64,000 nucleotides of DNA from Acinetobacter pittii (GTDB lineage Bacteria > Pseudomonadota > Gammaproteobacteria > Pseudomonadales > Moraxellaceae). Position 1 is the first letter of the stretch, and each line of letters begins with the position of its first letter. The DNA lies in the NCBI RefSeq assembly GCF_034067285.1, contig NZ_CP139286.1:868001-932000 (forward strand), in the 5' to 3' direction. This document shows positions 44,686-55,800 of the stretch, piece by piece. The notes below the pieces were generated by a model. The model saw nothing but the letters and a program-made list of their open reading frames with translations, did not search any database and was not told where the DNA came from. Both the position numbers and the translations under genes were made by a program.

Positions 44686-46143
44686 TTATTGCGCTCTAAA
44701 TGTAGAGCTAACACTTCTTGCTTCACGTCTTGCATCTGGATCTGATGGCATAGGATATGGCGCTGCGGCTTGAATTGCAGCTTTAATACTTGCGTCTAAG
44801 GCATCATCACCACTTGAACGCGTGATCACAATAGAGTTAACGCTTCCCGAGTCGGAAAGGGTAAAACGAACACCAACTGTTTTACCGCTACTACCAGTTG
44901 GAACATCCCAAGAGCGTCGAATTTTTTGTTCAAAATCACGTCTAGCTGAAGAAGCAACTTTTTTAGCTTCAGCTTTCTTTTGAGCTGCTTCTTCTTGTGC
45001 TTTTTGAGCAGATGCAGCTTTGGCCTCGGCCTCCGCTTCAGCTTTACGCTTAGCATCGTCAGCAGCTTTTTGCTTGGCTTTAGCATCAGCCTCAGCTTTG
45101 CGTTTAGCATCGTCAGCAGCTTTTTGCTGTTTGGCTTTCGCATCGGCCTCAGCTTTACGTTTAGCATCATCAGCTTTTTGCTGTTTGGCTTTCGCATCGG
45201 CCTCAGCTTTACGTTTAGCATCGTCAGCAGCTTTTTGCTGCTTAGCTCTAGCATCAGCCTCAGCTTTACGTTTAGCGTCTTCAGTTGCTTTTTGCTGTTT
45301 CGCTTTTGCATCTGCTTCAGCTTTACGTTTAGCATCGTCAGCAGATTTTTGCTGCTTAGCTCTAGCATCAGCCTCAGCTTTACGTTTAGCGTCTTCAGTT
45401 GCTTTTTGCTGTTTCGCTTTTGCATCTGCTTCAGCTTTACGTTTAGCGTCGTCAGCAGCTTTTTGTTGCTTAGCCTTAGCATCAGCTTCGGCCTTTCGCT
45501 TTGCTTCTTGTTGTGCTTGAAGTTTAGCGTTTTCAGCCTTTTGAGCTTCACGTTTTAATTTTGCATCAGCCTCAGCTTTACGTTTAGCGTCTTCAGCAGC
45601 TTTTTGGCTGGCCTTAGCTTCAGCATCAGCTTTTGCACTTTGTTCAGCCTTACGTTTTTGTTCGGCTTCTAATTTTGCTTTAGCCTCAGCTTGGCGTTTA
45701 GCTTCAGCCTGCTGTTTTTGAGCTTGCTCTATGCGTTGCTGTTCTGCTGCTTGTTTCGCTTTCGCAGCTTCTTCAGCTTTACGCTTTTGCTCAGCTAACT
45801 TGGCTTGCTGGGCCTGTTCGGCCTTTTGCTTTTGAGCAGCAAGTTGTTGAGCTGTTGGAGGAGGAGGTACAACTGGAAGATTTTGAGGTAGAGTTTCATC
45901 CACAATAGGGGCTAATACCTCTTTTGCTTCATTCGTAGCTGTAGTCTCTTGTTCAATTTCTTTGGCTAAAGGAGGGGGTAAATCTTCTGGCTTAACTAAA
46001 ATAGTCGTTAGCTTTTTTGGCTGTTCAGGTGGTTTACTCAAGCCTAAAAAAAGCAAGCCAACAATGGCAATTGCATGAACTCCGAGTGTAAAGCTCAATG
46101 CAATCGCATTTTGTTTAAAGGGCGGCTTTTGATCTTTGTTCAT
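44686..46143 (-). CDS. tolA: Tol-Pal system protein TolA (repeat-rich)
   Basis: 485 residues. One N-terminal membrane helix (ALSFTLGVHAIAIVGLLFLG) anchors it to the inner membrane, followed by a Pro/Glu-rich linker. A very long Lys/Ala/Glu/Gln helical domain (about 95-395) follows, then a C-terminal domain (DFEQKIRRSWDVPTG through YPMPSDPDARREA) that binds TolB and colicin-like partners. The helix contains ten copies of KRKAEADA or close variants, mostly spaced 19 residues. Long open frames on the opposite strand here are repeat shadows. It begins 3 bp after tolR. Confidence 0.95.
   Translation of the reverse strand: MNKDQKPPFKQNAIALSFTLGVHAIAIVGLLFLGLSKPPEQPKKLTTILVKPEDLPPPLAKEIEQETTATNEAKEVLAPIVDETLPQNLPVVPPPPTAQQLAAQKQKAEQAQQAKLAEQKRKAEEAAKAKQAAEQQRIEQAQKQQAEAKRQAEAKAKLEAEQKRKAEQSAKADAEAKASQKAAEDAKRKAEADAKLKREAQKAENAKLQAQQEAKRKAEADAKAKQQKAADDAKRKAEADAKAKQQKATEDAKRKAEADARAKQQKSADDAKRKAEADAKAKQQKATEDAKRKAEADARAKQQKAADDAKRKAEADAKAKQQKADDAKRKAEADAKAKQQKAADDAKRKAEADAKAKQKAADDAKRKAEAEAEAKAASAQKAQEEAAQKKAEAKKVASSARRDFEQKIRRSWDVPTGSSGKTVGVRFTLSDSGSVNSIVITRSSGDDALDASIKAAIQAAAPYPMPSDPDARREARSVSSTFRAQ
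45000..45530 (-). repeat. tolA: tandem repeat array in tolA
   Basis: About ten units encoding KRKAEADAKAKQQKAADDA (57 bp each; two units of 54 bp). A higher-order duplication is clear: 45241-45354 and 45355-45468 are near-identical 114-bp copies. Near 45126 and 45180 a 54-bp unit is likewise duplicated almost exactly. This suggests recent slippage or unequal crossing-over and likely length variation between strains. Confidence 0.85.
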
Positions 46144-46146
46144 AGC

Positions 46147-46599
46147 TTATTTTAAAGGCTCTGTCAGAAGGCCAACTTGAGTTAAACCTGCTTCTTGTAA
46201 ACTCGCCATTAATGATACGACTTCTCCATAAGGACGAGACTTATCACCATTGACTAAAACTGTAAGTTGTTTGTTTTCTTGTTCAGCTTGTTTTTGAGCA
46301 TCGCTTAAAACTGCTTCGAGCTTTTCACGAGATAATGGTTCATTATCTTTGTAATCTTCATATTGAAGATAAATATTACCATCTTTGCCAATTGTTACCA
46401 TGGCAGGCATATCTTTTGATTCGATTGGGTGGTTGTTTGCTTGAGGTAAATCAACCTTGATACCACTGGTAATCATAGGAGCAGTTACCATAAAAATAAC
46501 CAAAAGCACGAGCATAACGTCAATATAAGGTACGACGTTCATATCACTTTTTAATGGTTTTTTTATGCGCTCAAAGCGCCCTGAACGCTGAATTGCCAT
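46147..46599 (-). CDS. tolR: Tol-Pal system protein TolR
   Basis: 150 residues, ExbD/TolR family. One N-terminal helix (VPYIDVMLVLLVIFMVTAP) carries the essential transmembrane Asp (YIDVML), which conducts protons together with TolQ. The rest is the periplasmic domain. It energises TolA. Its start overlaps the tolQ stop by one base. Confidence 0.96.
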   Translation of the reverse strand: MAIQRSGRFERIKKPLKSDMNVVPYIDVMLVLLVIFMVTAPMITSGIKVDLPQANNHPIESKDMPAMVTIGKDGNIYLQYEDYKDNEPLSREKLEAVLSDAQKQAEQENKQLTVLVNGDKSRPYGEVVSLMASLQEAGLTQVGLLTEPLK

Positions 46600-47297
46600 T
46601 ATGCATCTTCCTGTGATGAACCCACAGATTGACGTTGCAATAAAGCAATCATCTCTTCAGCAAATAAAGCACGATCAGAGTAAACACTTTCACTTTTAGC
46701 AGTGAAGTGGTTAAAAGCTAATACAGCAGGAATAGCAGCAAATAAACCAATTGCAGTTGCAATAAGTGCTTCAGCAATACCCGGTGCAACAGTTGCCAGA
46801 GTTACTTGGTCAACGGCAGCTAAACCGATAAAGGCATTCATAATACCCCATACGGTACCGAATAGACCGATGTAAGGCGCTACAGAACCTATACTTGCTA
46901 AAGTCCCTAAACCATACTCTAAATGGCTCTGATCACGACTCAAACCTACACGCAAAATACGCTCAGTGCCTTCAATCGTTTGAGAAACAGGAGCTTGACG
47001 TTTTTTGAGTTTAAAAAATTCGCTCAACCCTTGATAAAAAATATCTTCAAGACCTGAGCGTTTTGAGTTGAGCTGAGCATTGTTATAAAGCGTATTGAGT
47101 TCAGCACCAGACCAGAACATTTTTTGAAAATGTTCATCGTCTTGATGTGCTTTTTTATAACTCATATGTAACTTGGCAATCAGATACCAACTAAAGATCG
47201 ATGCTAACAATAGAATTAGCATGACCAACTGAACGACTGGACTTGCTTGTAAAATAAGGTCAGAAATATGCAGGGTTGATTCAATGTTTGTTGCCAT
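46599..47297 (-). CDS. tolQ: Tol-Pal system protein TolQ
   Basis: 232 residues, ExbB/TolQ/MotA family with three membrane helices: VVQLVMLILLLASIFSWYLI, then GTLASIGSVAPYIGLFGTVW, then EALIATAIGLFAAIPAVLAF. The motif GLFGTVWGIM is characteristic. TolQ forms the ring around the TolR helices for proton-driven work on TolA. It follows ybgC by 24 bp. Confidence 0.96.
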   Translation of the reverse strand: MATNIESTLHISDLILQASPVVQLVMLILLLASIFSWYLIAKLHMSYKKAHQDDEHFQKMFWSGAELNTLYNNAQLNSKRSGLEDIFYQGLSEFFKLKKRQAPVSQTIEGTERILRVGLSRDQSHLEYGLGTLASIGSVAPYIGLFGTVWGIMNAFIGLAAVDQVTLATVAPGIAEALIATAIGLFAAIPAVLAFNHFTAKSESVYSDRALFAEEMIALLQRQSVGSSQEDA

Positions 47298-47321
47298 AGG
47301 TTACATATGCCGGTTGTTTTT

Positions 47322-47729
47322 TTAGTCTTGTTCCAATTCTTTACGAATAAGATCACGTATTTCTTCTGGAAGACGACGAGGCATTAAGTCTTTACTTAAA
47401 CATGCCAACTCAACCTCACCAGAAGCAAGCAAGATTTCACCACGATAAATATTTTGTTGCAACACAAATGACGCAGCTTTACATGAAACTACACGTGCTG
47501 TAACAGTAATTAAATCATCCATTAAAATAGGACGCATATATTTTACGTCAATTTTATATACGACAAAGTTGTAGTCTTTTTGGTGCCAGTAATGATCAAC
47601 GCCAGCAGCGCGGAGCCATTCGGTACGGGTACGTTCCATATAGCGAATATGGTTGGCATGGTAAACAATACCACCTGCGTCCGTATCTTCAATATAAACA
47701 CGAATGTTGAATTCAAAATGATTCGCCAT
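47322..47729 (-). CDS. ybgC: Tol-Pal-associated acyl-CoA thioesterase YbgC
   Basis: 135 residues, hot-dog fold thioesterase of the 4HBT family. The active-site motif EDTDAGGIVYHANH and the following YMERTRTEWLR are diagnostic. It hydrolyses short acyl-CoA or acyl-ACP and is thought to link phospholipid metabolism to the Tol-Pal complex. First gene of the ybgC-tolQRA-tolB-pal cluster, so the cluster promoter should lie in 47730-47940. Confidence 0.94.
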   Translation of the reverse strand: MANHFEFNIRVYIEDTDAGGIVYHANHIRYMERTRTEWLRAAGVDHYWHQKDYNFVVYKIDVKYMRPILMDDLITVTARVVSCKAASFVLQQNIYRGEILLASGEVELACLSKDLMPRRLPEEIRDLIRKELEQD

Positions 47730-47940
47730 GAGAGTATTCCGTTTTTAGTTCACTATAGAGCTTTGCATTTCAATTATGGCTACTGAATAAAATATTCATT
47801 TTATTTGAAGCCACGCATATGCTTTAAATACGGGGCAGTTTAGCAGATTGCATACTAAGTCCTATGGCACAACCTTTCAATTGCGTTTGCTGTACTTCTA
47901 GTCTAAAAACGGTGAACTCTATGACCAGCTTACTTTTAAG

Positions 47941-49275
47941 TTAAGAAGGTTTCCATGCAGTCTGAACTTGTTTTGATATGTTCGGGTAATCTAATACGAA
48001 CCTTACATGTAGTTCAGTTCCTGTTTTTAAGGCTTTATTATCTACAATAAAGTAAGGACTATGATTGGGTGCAGCTTGGCTTAAGTCTTGATTTTCTGGT
48101 GTTGCACCTAAGAAAACAAAGAATGAGGGCATTAATTTTCCATAATAAGCAAAATCTTCACTTGCGCTCTCATTGTGATCCAAAACATGTAGTTTTGAAG
48201 CTTCAACAGCTTTGGCTAATGTTGGCTGAATAAATTGAGTAAGCGCCTTGTCATTCATAGTTACTGGTGCATAAGACGCAATTTCAACTTTAGCAGTCAC
48301 GTCATTGGCTTGAGCATTATGCTCTATCATGGTCGGTAAACTTTTTAAAATATTCGCCCGTATTTGTTCGTTATTAGAACGAATAGTCCCGATCATATTG
48401 ACCTGTTCAGGAATCACATTACCTGCCGTGCCGCCTTGAATATTGCCGATACTAACTACGCCCATACCTTTGGTTAGATCGGTTCTTCGGCTAATAAGAC
48501 TCTGTAAATTATTAATCATTTGTGCCGATGCATAAATTGGATCTCTGCCTAGCCACGGCGTCGAGCCATGCACCTGCTTGCCGTTTATCTGAATACGCAA
48601 GTGGTCTGCACTATTTAAAATAGCTCCATCCTTGTAATAAAGATGTCCACTTTTCATGCCAGCTATGACATGTATTCCAAAAATAGCTTCGGGTTTATAG
48701 TCTTTAAAGGCACCATCCGCGATCATTTTCCGTGAGCCGATTTGATCACCCTGTGTGAAGTTATCTATATCTGCTCCACCTTCTTCAGCAGGTTGAAAAA
48801 CAAAGACGACTGTGCCCGATATTTTATCCTTATTGGCTGCGAGAATTTTTGCTGCCCCTAATAGCATCGCAGTGTGTGCATCATGTCCACAAGCATGCAT
48901 CACATAAGTTTCTTTACCTTGATAAATTGCTTTTTGTTTACTCGCAAAGGGAACACCACTTTTTTCTTCCATAGGTAGTGCATCCATATCGGCTCTAAGC
49001 GCAATGATAGGTCCGGGTTTATTGCCTTTTAAAATACCTATTACGCCTGTTTTTGCATAACCTGTTTTGATTTGAATGCCATAAGACTTCAATTCTTTTT
49101 GAACCAGTGCAGATGTTTTAAATTCCATATTGCCTAGTTCAGGGTGTTCATGAATATGTTGTCTTAATTGAATGACCTGATTTTCATTTTGTTGTGCAGC
49201 ATCTTTTACCCAATCTGCTAGGCTTAGCTGGCTCATTAGAACGAGTGGCAAAAATAAAGCGGTTTTTTTATACAT
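47941..49275 (-). CDS. secreted M20 family amidohydrolase
   Basis: 444 residues. Signal peptide (KTALFLPLVLMSQLSLA) and an M20D peptidase fold. Metal-binding motifs are MHACGHDAHTAMLLGAAKIL and PAEEGGADID, and the opening LRQHIHEHPELGNMEFKT is typical of N-acyl-amino-acid or hippurate-type amidohydrolases. The dimerisation domain follows (GSTPWLGRDPIYASAQ). It should act in the periplasm on N-acylated amino acids or dipeptides; the exact substrate is unknown. Stand-alone gene with 200 bp of AT-rich spacer on each side. Confidence 0.9.
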   Translation of the reverse strand: MYKKTALFLPLVLMSQLSLADWVKDAAQQNENQVIQLRQHIHEHPELGNMEFKTSALVQKELKSYGIQIKTGYAKTGVIGILKGNKPGPIIALRADMDALPMEEKSGVPFASKQKAIYQGKETYVMHACGHDAHTAMLLGAAKILAANKDKISGTVVFVFQPAEEGGADIDNFTQGDQIGSRKMIADGAFKDYKPEAIFGIHVIAGMKSGHLYYKDGAILNSADHLRIQINGKQVHGSTPWLGRDPIYASAQMINNLQSLISRRTDLTKGMGVVSIGNIQGGTAGNVIPEQVNMIGTIRSNNEQIRANILKSLPTMIEHNAQANDVTAKVEIASYAPVTMNDKALTQFIQPTLAKAVEASKLHVLDHNESASEDFAYYGKLMPSFFVFLGATPENQDLSQAAPNHSPYFIVDNKALKTGTELHVRFVLDYPNISKQVQTAWKPS

Positions 49276-49449
49276 ATCCTTATCCTAAAAATATTATTGT
49301 TCATAAGATTTACTATCTAGATTTCTTATAATTCAGTTTTGAAAAATATTAAAAAATCAATAAGGTATAAAGAAAGACTTAAAAGGTATAGAGTCGCTAA
49401 TTTATTGATAAGATAATTGTTATTTTTAATTAGATAGCTTGATTGCATT

Positions 49450-49480
49450 AAAAAAGGAAGAGAAAACTCTCTTCCTTTGG
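49450..49480 (-). terminator. terminator after ruvAB
   Basis: On the minus strand AAGGAAGAG / CTCTTCCTT stem with a short loop and T-run directly after the ruvB stop at 49481. Confidence 0.85.
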
Positions 49481-50485
49481 TTAGTTTTTAGGCTCAGGTG
49501 GCGTCATTCCAAACTGTAAATAAGATTGGTTGGTTGCGATGCGACCTCGTGCAGTACGCATGACATAACCTTGTTGAATTAAATAAGGTTCAATCACATC
49601 TTCAAGCGTACCGCTGTCTTCAGCCATAGCAGCTGCAAGAGCTTCAACTCCGGCAGGGCCACCATCAAAACGCTCTAGTAACATACTCAAATAACGTCGG
49701 TCTAGGGTATCTAAGCCAGCTTTATCAACATTGAGCATATCAAGCGCACGCTGTGCCATTTCATGAGTCACTTCGCCTGTACCTTTTACTTGTGCATAGT
49801 CACGTACACGGCGTAATAAACGGTTGGCGATACGAGGTGTTCCGCGTGATCGGCGTGCTACTTCTTCTGCACCTTCAACTGTAATAGGTACATCCATGAG
49901 GTTTGCAGAGCGTGACACGATGTGAGTTAAGTCTTCTACAGAGTAAAACTCAAGACGTTGCACAATACCGAAGCGGTCACGTAGTGGTGAGGTCAACAAG
50001 CCTGCACGTGTGGTCGCAGCAACGAGTGTAAAAGGGGGTAAATCTAGTTTAATTGAACGGGCAGCAGGACCTTCACCAATCATGATATCTAATTGGTAAT
50101 CTTCCATTGCTGGATAGAGGATTTCTTCAATCACTGGTGAAAGACGATGAATCTCATCAATAAATAAAACATCGCCTTCTTCAAGATTGGTGAGCATTGC
50201 CGCTAAATCGCCTGCACGCTCTAATACTGGTCCTGAAGTCGATTTAAGATTGCCACCCATTTCACGTGCAATAATATTAGCAAGTGTGGTTTTACCTAAG
50301 CCGGGCGGACCAAAAATCAGTGTGTGGTCGAGAGCTTCACCACGACCACGAGCAGCGCCAATGAAAATTTCCATTTGCTCGCGTACGACTGGTTGCCCAA
50401 TATAGTCGGCAAGAGAAGTTGGTCGAATAGCCCGATCAAAATGATCTTCAGGTTTTTCTGTTCCACTGATTAGACGGTCTTGCAT
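49481..50485 (-). CDS. ruvB: Holliday junction ATP-dependent DNA helicase RuvB
   Basis: 334 residues. AAA+ ATPase with Walker [13 protein letters not shown], Walker [10 protein letters not shown], and the sensor and arginine-finger segments ([16 protein letters not shown]). A winged-helix C-terminal domain ends in [17 protein letters not shown]. RuvB hexamers pump DNA through the RuvA-bound Holliday junction during recombinational repair. It is 7 bp downstream of ruvA. Confidence 0.98.
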   Translation of the reverse strand: MQDRLISGTEKPEDHFDRAIRPTSLADYIGQPVVREQMEIFIGAARGRGEALDHTLIFGPPGLGKTTLANIIAREMGGNLKSTSGPVLERAGDLAAMLTNLEEGDVLFIDEIHRLSPVIEEILYPAMEDYQLDIMIGEGPAARSIKLDLPPFTLVAATTRAGLLTSPLRDRFGIVQRLEFYSVEDLTHIVSRSANLMDVPITVEGAEEVARRSRGTPRIANRLLRRVRDYAQVKGTGEVTHEMAQRALDMLNVDKAGLDTLDRRYLSMLLERFDGGPAGVEALAAAMAEDSGTLEDVIEPYLIQQGYVMRTARGRIATNQSYLQFGMTPPEPKN

Positions 50486-50492
50486 AAGTGTT

Positions 50493-51092
50493 TTACTTCA
50501 TCATGGATTTGAGAGCAGCACGAATAATATCGGCTGATTCTGTGTAATCGGCTTTAACCGCCGCAACAGCTTTTTGTGCTTCAAGTGGTTTATAACCTAA
50601 AGATTGCAACGCAGCTTCTGCTTCTGCGACAGGAGAGTTTGCAGCAAATTGAATTTGAGGCATGGTCGCCGCAGTTGAAGTGCCTTGAGCTAATGTTTTG
50701 AAACGGTCACGAAGTTCGATCATTAAACGTTCAGCCGTTTTTTTGCCAACACCCGGAACTTTGACCAAAGTATTCACATCATCATGTTCAATAGTGTGAA
50801 CCAATAATTCAACGCTTAGCGTAGATAAAATGCCTAATGCCATTTTTGGACCGACACCATTTACTTTTAATAAGGTGCGGAAAATTGTTTTCTCTTGAGC
50901 ATCACTAAAACCGTAGAGCTGCTGCGCATCTTCACGGACAACCAAATGCGTCCATAGCGTAACTTTCTGGCCTTTTTGTAATTGGCAAAATGTTGAAAGT
51001 GGCGTATCAATTTCATAACCCACACCATTTACATTCAGTAAGACAGTAGGGGCTTCTAGGGCAAACACTTCGCCAATTAAACATCCGATCAT
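50493..51092 (-). CDS. ruvA: Holliday junction DNA helicase subunit RuvA
   Basis: 199 residues with the three RuvA domains. An N-terminal OB fold ([20 protein letters not shown]) is followed by the helix-hairpin-helix domain ([17 protein letters not shown] and [20 protein letters not shown]). The C-terminal domain ([19 protein letters not shown]) contacts RuvB. It holds the four-way junction open as a tetramer. ruvA and ruvB form an operon; ruvC is not in this window. Confidence 0.98.
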   Translation of the reverse strand: MIGCLIGEVFALEAPTVLLNVNGVGYEIDTPLSTFCQLQKGQKVTLWTHLVVREDAQQLYGFSDAQEKTIFRTLLKVNGVGPKMALGILSTLSVELLVHTIEHDDVNTLVKVPGVGKKTAERLMIELRDRFKTLAQGTSTAATMPQIQFAANSPVAEAEAALQSLGYKPLEAQKAVAAVKADYTESADIIRAALKSMMK

Positions 51093-51185
51093 AGCGTAAT
51101 TTCACTTATTCATAACTGTAAATCTGGTCGTTCTAAAATGGATTGAAAACGACACTGGTTTTATTTCTTTCTATATCAAGCCAGC

Positions 51186-52526
51186 TTAAAACAAGCCAAT
51201 TTTATTACCTTGCAACTCTTGCGCCAAGCTATAAGCCTGATGATCTGAGAACTTACTAATAATATCGAGTACTTGCATGATATTGCTGTAGTGATTATTG
51301 CTAAAGTTAGCACCGTATAGGTTAAGGATAGACATTAAACGTTGTTCTTTAAAGCTTAAAGATTTATGTGGCGTTGTGAGTGGTACAAATGCATCCAAAA
51401 TCGTTTGTAAACTCTGATGTGCAATAATTTCTAAACCAGATTTTTGTGGGTGCTCAAAAATTTTGTCACGGGCAAGATTCTTGGCAGTTTCGATACCTTT
51501 TGCAATATCAGGTGAACAATATTGCAAAAGGTTGCCTTTAAGCTGACCTGTAATAATCTCATAATGATTTTTGGCAAATGCTGTGGTCACTTCATCAACA
51601 AGACGTTTCATGACTCGTCCACGTAATGCTGAGATCTTTTGTTGCCATGTACTGTTTGGATGAGATAACTCTTCAGGTTGGCCATAGTCAGCAATAAGAT
51701 TTAAAAAAATGGGTTCAACTTCTTGGTAACTCAGCATATTTAAGACAATGCCATCTTCTAAATCAATAAGGGCATAGCAAATGTCATCAGCGGCTTCTAG
51801 CAAATAGGTGAGTGGATGACGGCAATAATGATATTCACCGAGTTGAATCAGTCCAAGCTGTTCAGCGATCTGTTTTAAAATTTCTTTTTCAGATTGATAA
51901 CAACCAAACTTTGCTCGTTGATGTGAAGGTCGATCACCTTGTGAAGCAATTGTTTTTGAAAGCCACGGATACTTTAAATAAGCGCCTAAGGTTGCATATG
52001 TTAAACGCATACCTCCATCATCTGGGTGATAATCAATGCGGCTTAATAGACGTAAGCCTTGAGCGTTACCTTCAAACTGGCGAACATCGGCTTCTTCTTC
52101 GGGGCTTAGTTTTTTTAAAAAATCGTCATGTGAGGCATCATCGAACCATTCACGAATCGCATATTCGCCTGCATGGCCGAAAGGTGGGTTACCAATATCG
52201 TGGGCCAGGCAGGCTGCTTGAATAATGGCACCGACATCGGCAGGGGAAATCCACACAGGTAATTCATCTTTTATTTTTTCTGCGGCAAGCATACCCATTG
52301 AGCGACCAATACAGGAAACTTCAAGGGAGTGTGTTAAGCGAGTGTGAATGCCATCGTGTTGTGCTAAAGGGTGAACTTGGGTCTTACGGTTTAACTGACG
52401 AAAACTTTGAGAAAATATAATGCGATCATAATCTTTATGGAATGGGCTACGAGCCAGTTCTGTACTACTTTTTTTGCTACCTAAACGAACTGCAGAAAGC
52501 AGCTCTAACCAACGCATTTGTTCCAT
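51186..52526 (-). CDS. dgt: deoxyguanosine triphosphate triphosphohydrolase-like protein (dGTPase)
   Basis: 446 residues of the HD superfamily. The metal site is seen in HTRLTHSLEV, CLAHDIGNPPFGHAGE and the later AADDICYALIDLEDG. The N-terminal RSPFHKDYDRIIFSQSFRQLNRKTQV is the family signature. It hydrolyses dGTP (and in some members other dNTPs) to the nucleoside and triphosphate, adjusting dNTP pools. Transcribed away from purL. Whether it is strictly dGTP-specific is not clear. Confidence 0.9.
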   Translation of the reverse strand: MEQMRWLELLSAVRLGSKKSSTELARSPFHKDYDRIIFSQSFRQLNRKTQVHPLAQHDGIHTRLTHSLEVSCIGRSMGMLAAEKIKDELPVWISPADVGAIIQAACLAHDIGNPPFGHAGEYAIREWFDDASHDDFLKKLSPEEEADVRQFEGNAQGLRLLSRIDYHPDDGGMRLTYATLGAYLKYPWLSKTIASQGDRPSHQRAKFGCYQSEKEILKQIAEQLGLIQLGEYHYCRHPLTYLLEAADDICYALIDLEDGIVLNMLSYQEVEPIFLNLIADYGQPEELSHPNSTWQQKISALRGRVMKRLVDEVTTAFAKNHYEIITGQLKGNLLQYCSPDIAKGIETAKNLARDKIFEHPQKSGLEIIAHQSLQTILDAFVPLTTPHKSLSFKEQRLMSILNLYGANFSNNHYSNIMQVLDIISKFSDHQAYSLAQELQGNKIGLF

Positions 52527-52835
52527 TTATCATTATTCAAAACTATAAAGCTTGATCATGCCAAAAAAAAGCTAAAAGCACTAGCTTGGTGCGACATAGT
52601 TTGTCTTAGTTCAGGTTTTATTATGTTATTGAATAAACATGAAACAATTTATTTTTAACGAGAATGACTAAAAAAATGATTTTGAACAAAAAAGAAATCA
52701 CTTCTTGCAGAATTAGGTTACAGAATACTGATTCTACATCTAGCTGATTTTAGCAAGACGCAGTAGAATATGCGCTCTCTCTAAAGTCACATTGCGGTAA
52801 GGTTCACAAGACCTGCCCGTGGAGCCAAAATCAAC
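52527..52835. other. 309-bp divergent spacer between dgt and purL
   Basis: AT-rich with no protein-like frame of note. It must carry the dgt and purL promoters. The purL start is preceded by GGAG at a long spacing of about 11 nt. I see no PUR box or riboswitch I can support. Confidence 0.5.
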
Positions 52836-55800
52836 ATGTTTATCGTGGCCGGTGCAGCAGCACATTCTTCTTTTAAGAAAGCTCAACTATTAACACGTTT
52901 ATCGTCAATTAGTTCTGTTCAATCTTTTGACAGCCAATGGGTCTATTTGTTTGATCAAGCGCTCAACGAGCAGCAACATCAATCTGCTTTGCAATTATTA
53001 AATGACGGTGAGTCTTTTGAACTTCGTCAACCTGCAAGTGATGAGATTCAGATTTTAGTAACACCACGTGTGGGTACTATTTCACCTTGGTCTTCTAAAG
53101 CAACTGATATTTTCAAAAACTGTAATACACCAGTTCACCGCTTAGAACGCGGTCTTTTATTTACATTAAAAGGTGTTTCAGAAATTACGAATGAAGTTAA
53201 ACAAGTACTTCATGACCGTATGACAGAAACAGTTTTTGCTCAAATTGATGATGCAAAAGCATTATTTTCAGAAACAGCTCCAAAACCATTAAATTCAATT
53301 GATATCTTAGGGCAAGGCAAAGAAGCTTTGGTTAAAGCGAACAATGAGTTCGGTTTTGCGTTATCTGAACAAGAAATTGATTACTTAACTGAAGCATTCG
53401 GTAAGCTTGGTCGTAATCCAAATGACATCGAATTGATGATGTTTGCGCAGGCCAACTCTGAGCACTGTCGTCATAAAATCTTTGGTTCTGAATGGACAAT
53501 TGATGGTGAAAAACAACCATTATCATTGTTCCAGATGATTAAAAATACTTATAAAGAATCACCAACTGATGTTTTATCTGCATATAAAGATAACGCATCT
53601 GTAATCGTTGGTTATGACACGATGCGTTTTTATCCAAAAGCAGATGAAAACGGTCACTTTGTTTATAAATATAAGAGTCAAGCTGCTCATATTTTAATGA
53701 AGGTTGAAACTCACAACCATCCAACAGCAATTTCTCCATTTGCTGGTGCTGCAACTGGTTCAGGCGGTGAGATCCGTGATGAAGGTGCTACTGGTCGTGG
53801 TGGTAAACCAAAAGCTGGCTTAACAGGCTTTACAGTTTCTAACTTAAACATTCCTGGTTTTGAACAACCTTGGGAAGAGAACTATGGCAAACCTTCACGT
53901 ATGGCATCGCCATTACAAATCATGATTGAAGGTCCATTAGGTGGTGCGGCATTTAATAATGAATTTGGTCGCCCAGCGTTAAATGGTTATTTCCGTACTT
54001 TTGAACAGAATGTAAATGGTGAAGTGAAGGGCTTCCATAAGCCAATCATGATCGCTGGTGGTTACGGTAACATTCGTCCTGACCATGTAGAAAAAGATGC
54101 GATCCAACCAGGTGATTTACTCATTGTATTGGGTGGCCCTGCAATGTTAATCGGTCTTGGTGGCGGTGCAGCATCTTCTGTAGACAGCGGTACAATGGGT
54201 GAAAGCCTTGATTTCGCTTCTGTACAACGTGAAAACCCAGAAATGGAACGCCGTTGCCAAGAAGTAATTGATACATGCTGGCGCTTAGAAGACTTTAACC
54301 CAATCGTTTCTGTACACGACGTTGGTGCTGGTGGTCTATCAAATGCTATGCCTGAACTTGTGAATGATCATGAGTTAGGTGCAGTTCTTAACCTTCGTAA
54401 GATTCCTTCATTAGAACCGGGCATGAGCCCAATGGAAATCTGGTCAAATGAAGCACAAGAGCGTTATGTTCTTGCAATTCGCCCAGAGTCTTTAGAACAG
54501 TTCGAATCAATCTGTGCTCGTGAACGTTGTCCTTTTGCCGTGTTGGGTGAAGCAACTGAAGCACGTCATCTAACTGTTGAAGATCCATTGTTCCAAAACA
54601 ATGCAGTTGATATCCCAATGCAAGTGATGCTTGGTGGTACACCGCGTATGCAACGTTCTTATGAAACAATTGAGCGTAAAGGTAACGAATTTGACGCTTC
54701 AAAAGTTGATTTGAAAGATGCGATTTTCCGCGTATTGAAAAATCCAACAGTTGCATCTAAGTCATTCTTAATCACCATTGGTGACCGTTCAATTACTGGT
54801 ATGGTTGCGCGTGACCAAATGGTTGGTCGTTGGCAGATTCCTGTTGCAGATGCAGCAGTAACGACTACAAGCTTACAAGGCTTCACTGGTGAAGCAATGG
54901 CGATGGGTGAACGTCCACCAGTTGCATTATTAAATCCAGCAGCATCTGCTCGTTTGGCAGTTGCTGAAGCAATTACCAATATTGCATGTGCAAACATTGA
55001 ACAAATTAGCGATATCAAACTTTCTGCAAACTGGATGGCTGCTGCTGGTCAAAAAGGTGAAGACCAAGCGCTGTTTGAAGGTGTAAAAGCGATTGGTATG
55101 GAAATGTGTCCAGCTTTAGGAATTGCGATTCCTGTAGGTAAAGACTCACTTTCAATGCGTACCACTTGGAATGACAACGGTGAAGATAAAGCTGTAACGT
55201 CTCCAATGACTGGTGTAATTACCGCATTTGCTCCAGTAATGGATGTTCGTAAAACTTTAACACCTGAACTTAAGAATTTAGAAGATTCAGTACTTGTACG
55301 CATTGATTTATCTAAAGGTCAGTTCCGTTTAGGTGGTTCGATTCTTGCGCAAGTATATAAAGCGATCGGTTCAATCACTCCTGATGTTGATAGTTTTGAT
55401 GATTTCAAAGCGTTCTTTGCTTTAATTCAAGACTGGAATAACCGTGGCTTGATTCAAGCTTACCATGACATCGGTGATGGTGGTTTACTCGCAACTGTTG
55501 CTGAAATGATGTTTGCTGCACGTTTAGGTGTTGCATTAGAAGACCAAACTCCAGCAAGTTTATTTGCTGAAGAAATTGGTGCAGTTCTTCAAATCAAAGC
55601 AGCTGATTGGGACGCTTTACAAGCAGAAGTTGCTGCATCTAGTTTGAAAGATGCAATTACTGTAGTTGGTCGTGTAAACAACACCGATCAATTATCTGTA
55701 AATGGTTTGACTTTAGATCGTGCTGAATTACAACAAGCTTGGTCTGAGGTATCTCATCAGATCCAACGTCTACGTGATAACGTAGAAACTGCTGACCAAG

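Noticed and set aside
44980..45558. Long open frames on the plus strand (and another minus frame) inside tolA
   Set aside because: They are shadows of the low-complexity Lys/Ala/Glu repeat of TolA; their products are meaningless Ser/Phe/Ala repeats without ribosome-binding sites.
51812..52225. 137-codon plus-strand frame opposite dgt
   Set aside because: It lies entirely within the dGTPase gene, which shows the conserved HD motifs; no ribosome-binding site and no protein-like motifs.
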